From assembly GCA_020854785.1 (NCBI GenBank), contig JAHFZE010000173.1, forward strand, positions 1-6,560: DNA of 6,560 nt, written 5' to 3'. This document shows positions 1 through 5,830 of the stretch, piece by piece. The notes beneath the pieces are model-generated. The model saw only the letters and a program-made list of their open reading frames with translations, ran no database searches and was not told where the DNA came from. The stretch is from Methanomethylovorans sp. GTDB lineage: Archaea; Halobacteriota; Methanosarcinia; Methanosarcinales; Methanosarcinaceae. A program made the translations under genes and the position numbers. Positions within the stretch are counted from its first letter, which is position 1, and the number at the start of each line of letters is the position of its first letter.

Positions 1-345
1 GAACAAGCCTGCAAGGGAGTGATAATTAGTTTCTTCCAGAAACTCCACGCATCCCGTCTCTGCCATCTGTCTGAAGGTTTCCAGTACATCTTTGTCCCAT
101 TTCTCACACTGGCTTAGCAATGTGCCTGTTACAGAAAGACTGATCCTGAACTTTCCTTCATTTTCGTCAATAAGATCAAGCATGGTCCTGTTTGTCGGAA
201 GGTAGCACTTGCGGGATACTTTCTCAAATATTTCCCTGTTAGACTTGTTATCGAAATATCTTTCAAAACCCGTGTGTTCGTCCGGCCAGAACCATTTCAA
301 CCGATATGGCTGATGTACCTCAAAGTAAAAACAGACGGACCTCAT
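1..345 (-). CDS. GH57 alpha-amylase-type glycoside hydrolase, N-terminal part (3' end outside window)
   Basis: Glycoside hydrolase of family 57, expected to act on alpha-1,4-glucans such as glycogen in the cytoplasm. Only the first 115 residues are visible, because the reading frame stays open to base 1. The start MRSVCFYFEVHQPYRLKW carries GH57 signature region 1 (HQPY, residues 11-14). GCVEFLEETNYHSLAGLF at about residues 98-115 is a good signature region 2. No signal peptide is visible. The catalytic Glu and Asp lie beyond the window, so activity cannot be judged. The start codon (343-345) overlaps the TGA of the preceding GH57 gene as ATGA, and a strong GGGAGG lies 7 bases upstream, so the two genes are probably translationally coupled. 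The protein is clearly paralogous to its neighbour (shared SVC, PY-LKW-WP, SGT/TGT-L-QC and YHSL blocks) but keeps the canonical residues that the neighbour has lost. The family call is firm; the exact substrate is inferred. Confidence 0.88.
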   Translation of the reverse strand, partial: MRSVCFYFEVHQPYRLKWFWPDEHTGFERYFDNKSNREIFEKVSRKCYLPTNRTMLDLIDENEGKFRISLSVTGTLLSQCEKWDKDVLETFRQMAETGCVEFLEETNYHSLAGLF

Positions 346-1472
346 GTTCTCCCCTCCCATATAGCCCTTCTGAAATCAGATAGTATAGATAGATTGTTCA
401 CAGCTTTCTCATACCCTGTGATGCTGGCTGTGTTCATATCAAGGAAAATATCACTCTGCTGAAGGTATCCAAAGATCTTTTTCATTTCTGCGTTCTCTGA
501 AAAAGCGGTTATTTCTGCCAACTCCCGGGTCATTATCTCCAGTTCCTTCAGATAGAAGTGCTGTGCATGGTTTCCTAGCAGGCTTTCCATACCGTAACGA
601 GCAGCAGATTCTGTTTTAAGTGATCCAAGCTTTATCTTCTCAAATCTCTTTGCGGCATCTTCGGGCCTGATCATACTGATACCCCGTGCTTCCAGGCTTA
701 GCGGCAGATCTTCAAGGAACTGGAACATTCCTCCAGCTTTGCTTTCATTCCACGGGATAGAGCCATAATCGAGATATAGAGTAACTACATCGCCTTCTAT
801 GCGTTCTATCCATGAAGAGAACTTATCGGCTATCAACGGATGACCATCCCATGCTCGGTCAGAAAAGCGCTTGTTAACATCTTCGCTAAGATCGATATGT
901 CTGAGAAGCGTGGGGATGTCATCAGAATATACTCTTGCAGGCACGTCCGTGTTGAGCAGATTCTGGGCCCCCTCTGCTATAATGCATGTCAGACCCAATT
1001 TTTTGAGCACACCTCCGATGTTCCCTGAGATCAGCAATTCCGGGTTCACAAAACTTGCTGGGACGGTCCCGAACAGTTCCGAGATCTTTTCCATATGCAT
1101 CCATACCTGCTCCTTAAAATCCGTAAGGTCGGGATAAAGAGCACTTAGCGAATGATAATAGGTGGACGCTGCAAATGCCACATTTCCACTGTCTGCCAGA
1201 TCCCTGAACGAACCCAGTACTTTCGGATCCCAGGAACACTGGTCAAGAAAAGTCCCTGAAAGACAAAGGGTGTAAGTGGCTCCATTACCTATGGATCTTT
1301 CCAGCACTTTGTTAGTTCTGCTGATGTTGGCTGCCATGCGCTGAAAATCAGTGAATATCCTGTCCTGGTCAAAATAGCTGCTCATCTGTGGGCTGCGGTA
1401 TCCGTCAGCAGGCCAGTACCATTTCAGATGATAAGGCAGATGTAACTCCACACACACACAAACCGATTCCAT
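342..1472 (-). CDS. Diverged GH57 alpha-amylase-like protein (first gene of the leftward operon)
   Basis: A 376-residue GH57-family protein with no signal peptide, so presumably cytoplasmic and linked to alpha-glucan metabolism. The fold is recognisable from HLPYHLKWYWP (11-21), SGTFLDQC (72-79), TYYHSLSALYPD (104-115), the FVNPEL block (141-146), LDYGS (234-238) and LQQSDIFLDM near the C-terminus. As I recall the GH57 amylase motifs, E145 is the nucleophile position and D235 the acid/base position, and both are kept. Around them the signatures are altered: HQPY is HLPY; VEFLAE is VAFAAS (98-103); FRNTEL is FVNPEL; DYETFGEH is DYGSIPWN. It may therefore have a changed specificity, reduced activity or a non-catalytic glucan-binding role. 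It starts at the ATG with a GAGGGGG motif about 11 bases upstream, faces the glycogen synthase operon, and overlaps the next GH57 gene by ATGA. No frameshift or internal stop is present, so it is not an obvious pseudogene. Confidence 0.87.
   Translation of the reverse strand: MESVCVCVELHLPYHLKWYWPADGYRSPQMSSYFDQDRIFTDFQRMAANISRTNKVLERSIGNGATYTLCLSGTFLDQCSWDPKVLGSFRDLADSGNVAFAASTYYHSLSALYPDLTDFKEQVWMHMEKISELFGTVPASFVNPELLISGNIGGVLKKLGLTCIIAEGAQNLLNTDVPARVYSDDIPTLLRHIDLSEDVNKRFSDRAWDGHPLIADKFSSWIERIEGDVVTLYLDYGSIPWNESKAGGMFQFLEDLPLSLEARGISMIRPEDAAKRFEKIKLGSLKTESAARYGMESLLGNHAQHFYLKELEIMTRELAEITAFSENAEMKKIFGYLQQSDIFLDMNTASITGYEKAVNNLSILSDFRRAIWEGRT
353..358 (-). promoter_or_regulatory. Shine-Dalgarno of the downstream GH57 gene
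   Basis: GGGAGG on the minus strand, inside the last codons of the upstream GH57 gene and 7 bases before the ATG at 345-343. It supports this start and the ATGA-coupled reading of the two genes. Confidence 0.7.
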
Positions 1473-1511
1473 GATTAGATATACCCCCTCTCATTATTTT
1501 AGTCTATTGCA

Positions 1512-1528
1512 GTTTTGTAGTTCAAAAC
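1512..1528. repeat. Short inverted repeat GTTTTG-N5-CAAAAC
   Basis: Six-base arms at 1512-1517 and 1523-1528 with a 5-base spacer. It lies about where leftward transcription would start if the TATA-like element at 1533-1542 is used. It could be a protein-binding site or a weak hairpin, or chance in A/T-rich DNA. Confidence 0.35.
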
Positions 1529-1546
1529 AACACTTTATATTTGAAC
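1520..1546. repeat. Inverted repeat GTTCAAA-N13-TTTGAAC around the leftward TATA-like element
   Basis: Seven-base arms at 1520-1526 and 1540-1546 are exact inverted copies. The spacer and right arm contain the candidate TATA box of the GH57 promoter, so a dimeric regulator bound here would interfere with TBP. The left arm overlaps the GTTTTG/CAAAAC repeat, so the two could be alternative readings of one site. Regulatory function is inferred from position only. Confidence 0.35.
1533..1542 (-). promoter_or_regulatory. Candidate TATA box for the GH57 operon
   Basis: On the minus strand the sequence reads AAATATAAAG, a good match to an archaeal TATA element. With the usual spacing of about 25 bases, transcription would start near 1510, giving a leader of roughly 35-40 bases that includes the G-rich Shine-Dalgarno at 1484-1490. 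Confidence 0.45.
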
Positions 1547-1568
1547 CAAACAGATATGTAACGATATT

Positions 1569-1594
1569 GTTTTATTGGTATATACCAATAAAAC
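1569..1594. promoter_or_regulatory. Perfect 26-bp palindrome over the glycogen synthase promoter (candidate operator)
   Basis: Every base from 1569 to 1581 pairs with its partner from 1594 back to 1582, with no spacer. The core is ATTGGTATATACCAAT. The symmetry breaks at 1568/1595. The centre, TATATA at 1579-1584, lies 40 bases before the ATG at 1625, where an archaeal TATA box would be expected for a short leader. A dimeric repressor bound here would exclude TBP. The symmetric TATA could also fire in both directions. The perfect symmetry is seen directly; operator function is inferred. If transcription started upstream, the element could instead form an RNA hairpin. Confidence 0.6.
1579..1584 (+). 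promoter_or_regulatory. Candidate TATA box for the glycogen synthase operon
   Basis: TATATA sits in the middle of the palindrome. Archaeal spacing would put the transcription start near 1605-1610, leaving a leader of under 20 bases before the ATG at 1625. That agrees with the lack of a strong Shine-Dalgarno there (only GTGGGA at 1612-1617). Confidence 0.45.
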
Positions 1595-1624
1595 TTTTGT
1601 ATAATCTTCCAGTGGGAATCAATC

Positions 1625-3442
1625 ATGTTTGAAAGGAAATGGTTAGTGATAGCAGGAGAAGAGGCAGGTCCGAAGTCAAATAAAATGGGTGGTATCTGGA
1701 ACGTGATCGATGCCGAAGCGACCACTCTTGCAGACCTTATGAGCTCTGGAGCCATAAATGAGGATATATTACCCGGGATCATAGTTGCAGGTCCTTATTA
1801 TGGTCACTCGGGCGTTGATTGGCACAAAAGCCTTAATCGTGTAACGGACATGAGTGGTTTTGAGCCTTACGAGGAGGATGATGAGTTGGCTGAAGCCCTG
1901 TCATCCATGAAACAAAAAGGTATGGAAGTGATCAGCGGTGTTCGCCATTACAAAGGCATACCTATCATCTATCTGATGTTCAAGACAAACGATTTTTGCC
2001 GCATTATGTCCGAATACATAGGCACACACATGTGCCTTTCAGATAAGGTGAAAGCTGAAGCTTTTTCTTTCATAGGGCTTGATTCACTGAATTATGAGAA
2101 CATGGGCAATGGACAGGAATATACTCATTATCTCAATCTATCCTATGCCATCTCGGAGTTTATACGGGAACTGGTGACCATAAAGGCCCAGCATTCAAAA
2201 GATTTCAGTGATAAGGCGATATCCGAGTTCGCTGCCTCCCTTATGCCCAGCATGCACGTATATCTGCACTGCCACGAATTTGGTGTTTTCTATACTCTGG
2301 CAAGGCTACATAAATTAGGTCTGTCTGTGAATTCCATGGCCACATATCATGCAACATTACCAGGAAGAGCCTCCGGACACCGCTCGTTGCAGAAGATAAA
2401 GGATAACGATGGCAGCTGGGATCCAAGAGTGCCTGAGAACATGACAAAACTTGAAGCCCTGTCGGCGTATGCTGATGTGGTAACTGCAGTGGGTGACTCC
2501 ACGCGCAAGGAAGTCAAGCTGTTCTATGGGATAGATTCTATAGTCGTGCGCAATGGTATAGATGATAATGGAATGGGCATTTCACTGGAAAAGAAGAAAA
2601 AATGTCGGGAAAAGATGCAGAACTTTCTCTCTGACAATATACACAAGATACATGGGGGAGTACCGATTCCTTCTAAGAGGATATTGCCCCTATTTTCCAT
2701 ATCACGTATCGAGATAGAGAACAAGGGATATCCGGACCTGCTGGATTCGCTCATGCTGCTAGACAGGATGGTGAAGATGGAGATAGAAGCAGGGCAGCAG
2801 GATGAGGATATACGCGTCGTCTGCTTCATTATCGCTGCTCATGGACCGAAGTCCAATGTACCCGAAGGATTCCCTATCAGACTTCCTGACGAGCTGCTGC
2901 AGGGTGAGGAGATAAGACTGCAAAAAATGATCAAGGACAGAGAACTTGAACCTGCGCAACTGATCACAGGAAGAAGGCATGTGGTAGCTGTACTGTATCC
3001 CCAGTGGATATCTGACCATGACGGTGGTCTTAATATGAACGCTGACGAGCTGATGGCAGGATGCATTGCAGGTATTTTCCCATCCAGGTATGAACCTTTC
3101 CTGCTGACAGGACTGGAAGCGGGAAAAGAGGCCACTCCAAGCATAGTCAGCAAGGTATGCGGCTTCAGTGATGCTCTTGCCAGCATCAAACGCCTTGTTA
3201 TGGGTATGGGCGGAGTTATAGTCGTGGATAATATCGACCTCCCATACAATGAGACTGTAGCTGACTACGCTCTTTCTATGGATTATTTCCTGGATACTTA
3301 CATTGATGACAAGGTAAAGTACAGTCTTCTCTGCCAGGAAGCTAACCTGCTTGCAAAGGAAATGAACTGGCTTGGCCCTGCCAAAGAATACTATGAACTA
3401 TTGACCGGTGTGTGCATAGTCCAGGAAGAAGAGGAAAACTGA
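1625..3442 (+). CDS. GT3-like archaeal glycogen synthase
   Basis: A 605-residue retaining glycosyltransferase of the GT-B fold, resembling the GT3 glycogen synthases of eukaryotes. It is expected to extend alpha-1,4-glucan from an NDP-glucose (UDP-glucose in classical GT3) in the cytoplasm. Matching motifs run in family order: the N-terminal KMGGIWNVI nucleotide-sugar loop (20-28); HCHEFG (215-220); YHATLPGRASGHRSL (241-255), like the THATLLGR block of GT3; VVRNGID (307-313); SRIEIENKGYPDLLDSL (360-376) with R361 and K367; and FPSRYEPFLLTGLEA (485-499), whose E490 and E498 form the EX7E pair of retaining GTs. It lacks the long regulated tails of eukaryotic enzymes. The ATG at 1625 is chosen because KWLVIAGEEAG follows directly, as expected for the first Rossmann strand, although its Shine-Dalgarno is weak. 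It is the first gene of a rightward operon, 35 bases before the GalT-like gene. Confidence 0.86.
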   Translation: MFERKWLVIAGEEAGPKSNKMGGIWNVIDAEATTLADLMSSGAINEDILPGIIVAGPYYGHSGVDWHKSLNRVTDMSGFEPYEEDDELAEALSSMKQKGMEVISGVRHYKGIPIIYLMFKTNDFCRIMSEYIGTHMCLSDKVKAEAFSFIGLDSLNYENMGNGQEYTHYLNLSYAISEFIRELVTIKAQHSKDFSDKAISEFAASLMPSMHVYLHCHEFGVFYTLARLHKLGLSVNSMATYHATLPGRASGHRSLQKIKDNDGSWDPRVPENMTKLEALSAYADVVTAVGDSTRKEVKLFYGIDSIVVRNGIDDNGMGISLEKKKKCREKMQNFLSDNIHKIHGGVPIPSKRILPLFSISRIEIENKGYPDLLDSLMLLDRMVKMEIEAGQQDEDIRVVCFIIAAHGPKSNVPEGFPIRLPDELLQGEEIRLQKMIKDRELEPAQLITGRRHVVAVLYPQWISDHDGGLNMNADELMAGCIAGIFPSRYEPFLLTGLEAGKEATPSIVSKVCGFSDALASIKRLVMGMGGVIVVDNIDLPYNETVADYALSMDYFLDTYIDDKVKYSLLCQEANLLAKEMNWLGPAKEYYELLTGVCIVQEEEEN

Positions 3443-3464
3443 TAGCATATATGTCCCTTTGGTC

Positions 3465-3470
3465 GGGAGG
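3465..3470 (+). promoter_or_regulatory. Shine-Dalgarno fixing the GTG start of the GalT-like gene
   Basis: GGGAGG lies 7 bases before GTG 3478-3480. It decides the start in favour of this GTG over the in-frame ATGs at 3412 and 3451. The former lies inside the glycogen synthase gene, and neither has a comparable ribosome binding site. Confidence 0.8.
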
Positions 3471-3477
3471 AATACCA

Positions 3478-4458
3478 GTGTCTGAGATACGTAAACACTA
3501 TTTCCTTGATGAGTATTGCATAGTGGCTGCCGGAAGAGGCAAACGTCCTTCTGATTTTTCTTCTTCCCCGGAGGTCCAGAACGCTACTAGTTGTGTTTTC
3601 TGCGCAGGAAAAGAGGACAAAACGCCACCTTCTCTGGCTGTATATAAGGATGGGAAGATCCTGCGGGACACTAAGGATAAGCTCATTAAAGATTGGCAGA
3701 TCCGCTGCATACCTAACCTATACCCGGCACTTAGCCCTGAAGGTGTTGATACACCATATAGTTCAGGTTATGGTTTTCATGAGGTAATCATAGAAACACC
3801 AAAGCACGAAAGACAGTTAACAAATTTCACGGATGCAGAAATGGACCTCCTTATGAAAGCCTACAAAGACCGTGTCATGCATTATTGGGAACAGAACCAG
3901 ATAGAGTTCGTCTCGCTTTTCAAGAATTGGGGAAAGCAGGCTGGCGCATCTCTGGAACATACACATTCCCAGCTCATCGCATTGCCCTTGATACCTCCGT
4001 CAATTAAAAAGGAATCTGAGGTCATCCATGCCACTGGCAAATGTCCCTACTGCGAAATAGTGCGCATGGAGTATTCCAATGAACGCTCCGTTTATGAAAA
4101 TGAATATTTCATAGCTTTTGCTCCATATTGCTCGAAGGTCCCATTTGAGATCTGGTTCCTTGCAAAGACGCATGTCAGCCATCTTGGCAGATTGTCTGAG
4201 CATATGTTGCATTCTCTGGGTATTGCTATACGCTATGTACTATCGCGGCTGGAAAAAGTACTTGGATCTCCTGCTTATAATCTCATGTTCTTCCAGCTAG
4301 TGAATGATGAAAAATATCATCTGAATCTCAGACTGCAACCTGTGACAAGCAAAATGGCAGGTTTTGAAAAGAACACGGATATCTTTATAAATACCATGCC
4401 TCCGGAAAAGGCTGCAGAGTATTTGAACAATGATGTTTCCGGACAGACAGTACATTGA
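3478..4458 (+). CDS. GalT-family nucleotidyltransferase (galactose-1-phosphate uridylyltransferase or NDP-glucose phosphorylase)
   Basis: A 326-residue HIT-superfamily enzyme that moves a nucleotidyl group between a sugar 1-phosphate and an NDP-sugar through a nucleotidyl-histidine. The protein starts (M)SEIRKHYFLDEYCIVAAGRGKRP, typical of the family. CVFC (39-42), H110 in TPKHE and H161 form the expected first zinc site. KNWGKQAGASLEHTHSQ ends in the active HTHSQ motif (161-165), with H163 as probable nucleophile. CPYC (189-192), H232 and H281 in YHLNLRLQP could form a second metal site. It uses a GTG start with a strong Shine-Dalgarno; the longer frame from 3412 is rejected. It lies between two glycosyltransferase genes, and no galK or galE is in view. 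In this setting it could interconvert glucose 1-phosphate and UDP- or ADP-glucose instead of serving galactose use. The family is firm, the substrate is not, so I give no gene symbol. Confidence 0.85.
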   Translation: MSEIRKHYFLDEYCIVAAGRGKRPSDFSSSPEVQNATSCVFCAGKEDKTPPSLAVYKDGKILRDTKDKLIKDWQIRCIPNLYPALSPEGVDTPYSSGYGFHEVIIETPKHERQLTNFTDAEMDLLMKAYKDRVMHYWEQNQIEFVSLFKNWGKQAGASLEHTHSQLIALPLIPPSIKKESEVIHATGKCPYCEIVRMEYSNERSVYENEYFIAFAPYCSKVPFEIWFLAKTHVSHLGRLSEHMLHSLGIAIRYVLSRLEKVLGSPAYNLMFFQLVNDEKYHLNLRLQPVTSKMAGFEKNTDIFINTMPPEKAAEYLNNDVSGQTVH

Positions 4459-4470
4459 ATAAAAAAAAGT

Positions 4471-4476
4471 GGGGTG
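4471..4476 (+). promoter_or_regulatory. Shine-Dalgarno of the GT4 gene
   Basis: GGGGTG, 6 bases before GTG 4483-4485, resembles the GGAGGTG consensus. It overlaps an alternative GTG at 4474, which makes the 4483 start the more likely one. Confidence 0.55.
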
Positions 4477-4482
4477 TATAAA

Positions 4483-5655
4483 GTGAAAAAATTAAGGATA
4501 GGTATGTTCTCATGGGAAAGCTTGCATTCGGTAAAGGTGGGTGGCATAGCTCCACATATATCCGAGCTATCTGAAGTTCTTGCCTTAAAAGGTCATGAAG
4601 TGCATATATTTACGCGTAATAGAGGTCTACAGCCGCATGCTTTCATAAATGGGGTACATTATCATCGTGTGGACCATGACCAGTCCGGGGGAGTGGTGAA
4701 GCAGATGGACAGGATGTGCGATTCCATGTACTGGATGTTCCTGGAGATGGTGGATCGCTTTGGTCCGTTCGATATTCTCCATGGCCATGATTGGCATCCG
4801 GTGAACGTGCTATGTAAGCTTAAAGAAGAAAAGGGGCTTCCATTCCTGCTTACATATCACAGTACCGAATGGGGTCGTAATGGGAACGTCCATGGTGATT
4901 GGTGGGAAGCTAAGACCATATCGCACAGGGAATGGCTGGCCGGGTATGAGTCCGCTGAGATCATAATAACCTCCGAGGTGCTGAAGAAGGAGGTTCAGTT
5001 CCTGTATCATATTCCTGATCAGAAGATCTCACTTGTACCTAACGGCATTTTCCTGGACAAGATCCGTAAGGAAGTTGATCCGGGTGAAGTGAAGAAGCTG
5101 TTCGGTATCCACCCTCTTGCACCTGTTGTTTTGTTCATAGGGCGCATGAGCTACCAGAAAGGGCCTGACATGCTCGTTAAGGCTATAGGGAAGGTATTGT
5201 CTCACCGCTGGGATGCACAGTTCGTGCTTATCGGAGAGGGAGAGATGCGGGCTCACTGTGAATACCTTGCCAATTCAATGGGTGTCAAGCATGCATCCCA
5301 TTTCCTGGGGTATGCATCAGATGAAGTTTCCAGGGATTGGTACAATGCTGCAGACATTGTGTGTGTCCCAAGCCGGAACGAACCCTTTGGAATTGTCGTG
5401 CTTGAAGCGTGGGATGCTGGGAAGACCGTTGTGGCCACTGATGCTGTAAAACTTATAGATAACTTTAAGAATGGGGTTACTGTGTACCAAAACCCGGATT
5501 CCATATCATGGGGCATAAACTATGTGCTGGATGGCCTGGGTAAGGCGGGTTTTGGTGAGGAAGGCCGCAAGCTCATCGAAAATGTCTATAATTGGGATGA
5601 GGTAGCGGATTCCACAATGAAGGTCTATGCCCGCATCATAGAGGACAATGAATAG
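4483..5655 (+). CDS. GT4-family glycosyltransferase, glycogen/starch synthase-like
   Basis: A 390-residue retaining GT-B glycosyltransferase, probably acting on an NDP-glucose in the same alpha-glucan pathway. In order it shows a first strand KKLRIGMFSWES; the loop KVGGIAPHISELSEVLALKGHEVHIFTR, with the KVGG block at about 18-21; ILHGHDWHPVN (98-108) and LLTYHSTEW (122-130); a hinge near LVPNGI (184-189); then FIGRMSYQKGPDML (218-231) with R221 and K226; and PSRNEPFGIVVLEAWDAGK, with EX7E residues E300 and E308. The KVGG loop and HDWH recall short archaeal GT5-type glycogen synthases, but overall it reads as GT4. GTG 4483 is preferred over GTG 4474, which adds three residues and covers the Shine-Dalgarno. 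It follows the GalT-like stop by 24 bases and is the last gene of the operon. The acceptor is unknown: glycogen, a primer or another glucan are all possible. Confidence 0.84.
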   Translation: MKKLRIGMFSWESLHSVKVGGIAPHISELSEVLALKGHEVHIFTRNRGLQPHAFINGVHYHRVDHDQSGGVVKQMDRMCDSMYWMFLEMVDRFGPFDILHGHDWHPVNVLCKLKEEKGLPFLLTYHSTEWGRNGNVHGDWWEAKTISHREWLAGYESAEIIITSEVLKKEVQFLYHIPDQKISLVPNGIFLDKIRKEVDPGEVKKLFGIHPLAPVVLFIGRMSYQKGPDMLVKAIGKVLSHRWDAQFVLIGEGEMRAHCEYLANSMGVKHASHFLGYASDEVSRDWYNAADIVCVPSRNEPFGIVVLEAWDAGKTVVATDAVKLIDNFKNGVTVYQNPDSISWGINYVLDGLGKAGFGEEGRKLIENVYNWDEVADSTMKVYARIIEDNE

Positions 5656-5671
5656 AGTAGCTGAGAACAAT

Positions 5672-5830
5672 CTACTCATATCCTCTTTTCACAGAAGGCC
5701 CTCTGTAGATCCTTTTTTCATAATCCCCATACCCTCTGTGTTTGGCTCTGACCTTCTTCTGTAGCTGTAGTTCAAGAAGCTCTTCTACATGCTCCCATTC
5801 TGTTTGGTCCGATGTCAAATGATCCCTCAT
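5672..5830 (-). CDS. Uncharacterised 52-residue protein coupled to nif3
   Basis: I do not recognise this protein. It starts at ATG 5830-5828, overlapping the Nif3 TGA as ATGA with AGGGTGA just upstream, so it is probably translationally coupled to Nif3. The N-terminal part is acidic and amphipathic (EWEHVEELLELQLQKK, 11-26, likely one helix). The C-terminal part is basic and rich in Gly and Tyr (KHRGYGDYEKRIYRGP at 30-45, then KRGYE). There is no membrane segment, signal peptide or cysteine. The charge split and basic tail would suit a nucleic-acid- or ribosome-associated protein, but that is a guess. Support for a real gene comes from the exact overlap with nif3, the protein-like composition, and its filling the gap up to 16 bases from the convergent GT4 stop. 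A longer in-frame start at 5902 lies inside nif3 and is less likely. Confidence 0.62.
   Translation of the reverse strand: MRDHLTSDQTEWEHVEELLELQLQKKVRAKHRGYGDYEKRIYRGPSVKRGYE
5713..5718 (+). terminator. Candidate oligo-T terminator for the glycogen operon
   Basis: A run of six T on the plus strand, 58 bases beyond the GT4 stop and inside the convergent 52-residue gene. Archaeal RNA polymerase can terminate at such T-runs without a hairpin. It is the first T-run of this length after the operon. No stable GC-rich stem precedes it. Confidence 0.35.

Larger units (their letters stand above)
1473..1624. promoter_or_regulatory. Divergent promoter region between the GH57 and glycogen synthase operons
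   Basis: This 152-bp A/T-rich non-coding stretch separates the leftward GH57 genes from the rightward glycosyltransferase operon, so both transcripts must start here. It contains a minus-strand TATA-like element at 1533-1542, a plus-strand TATATA at 1579-1584 within a perfect palindrome, and two smaller inverted repeats between 1512 and 1546. I see no convincing small open reading frame. Coordinated control of glucan synthesis and breakdown from this region is an inference from layout. Confidence 0.75.

Noticed and set aside
2839..3249. 136-codon minus-strand frame inside the glycogen synthase gene
   Set aside because: It is antisense to a strongly motif-supported coding region, is low in complexity (Ser/Pro-rich) and has no recognisable domain; judged a shadow frame.
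3412..3477. N-terminal extension of the GalT-like frame starting at ATG 3412
   Set aside because: It overlaps the end of the glycogen synthase gene, its residues do not look like the family, and GTG 3478 has a well placed GGGAGG followed by the typical N-terminus SEIRKHYFLDEY.
4474..4482. Upstream GTG start for the GT4 gene
   Set aside because: It overlaps the only Shine-Dalgarno-like sequence and adds just three residues, while GTG 4483 is correctly spaced from that sequence.
5655..5677. GAGTAG-N11-CTACTC as an intrinsic terminator hairpin
   Set aside because: The stem is only six bases with an 11-base loop and no T-run follows directly; the similarity may simply come from both genes ending in TAG.
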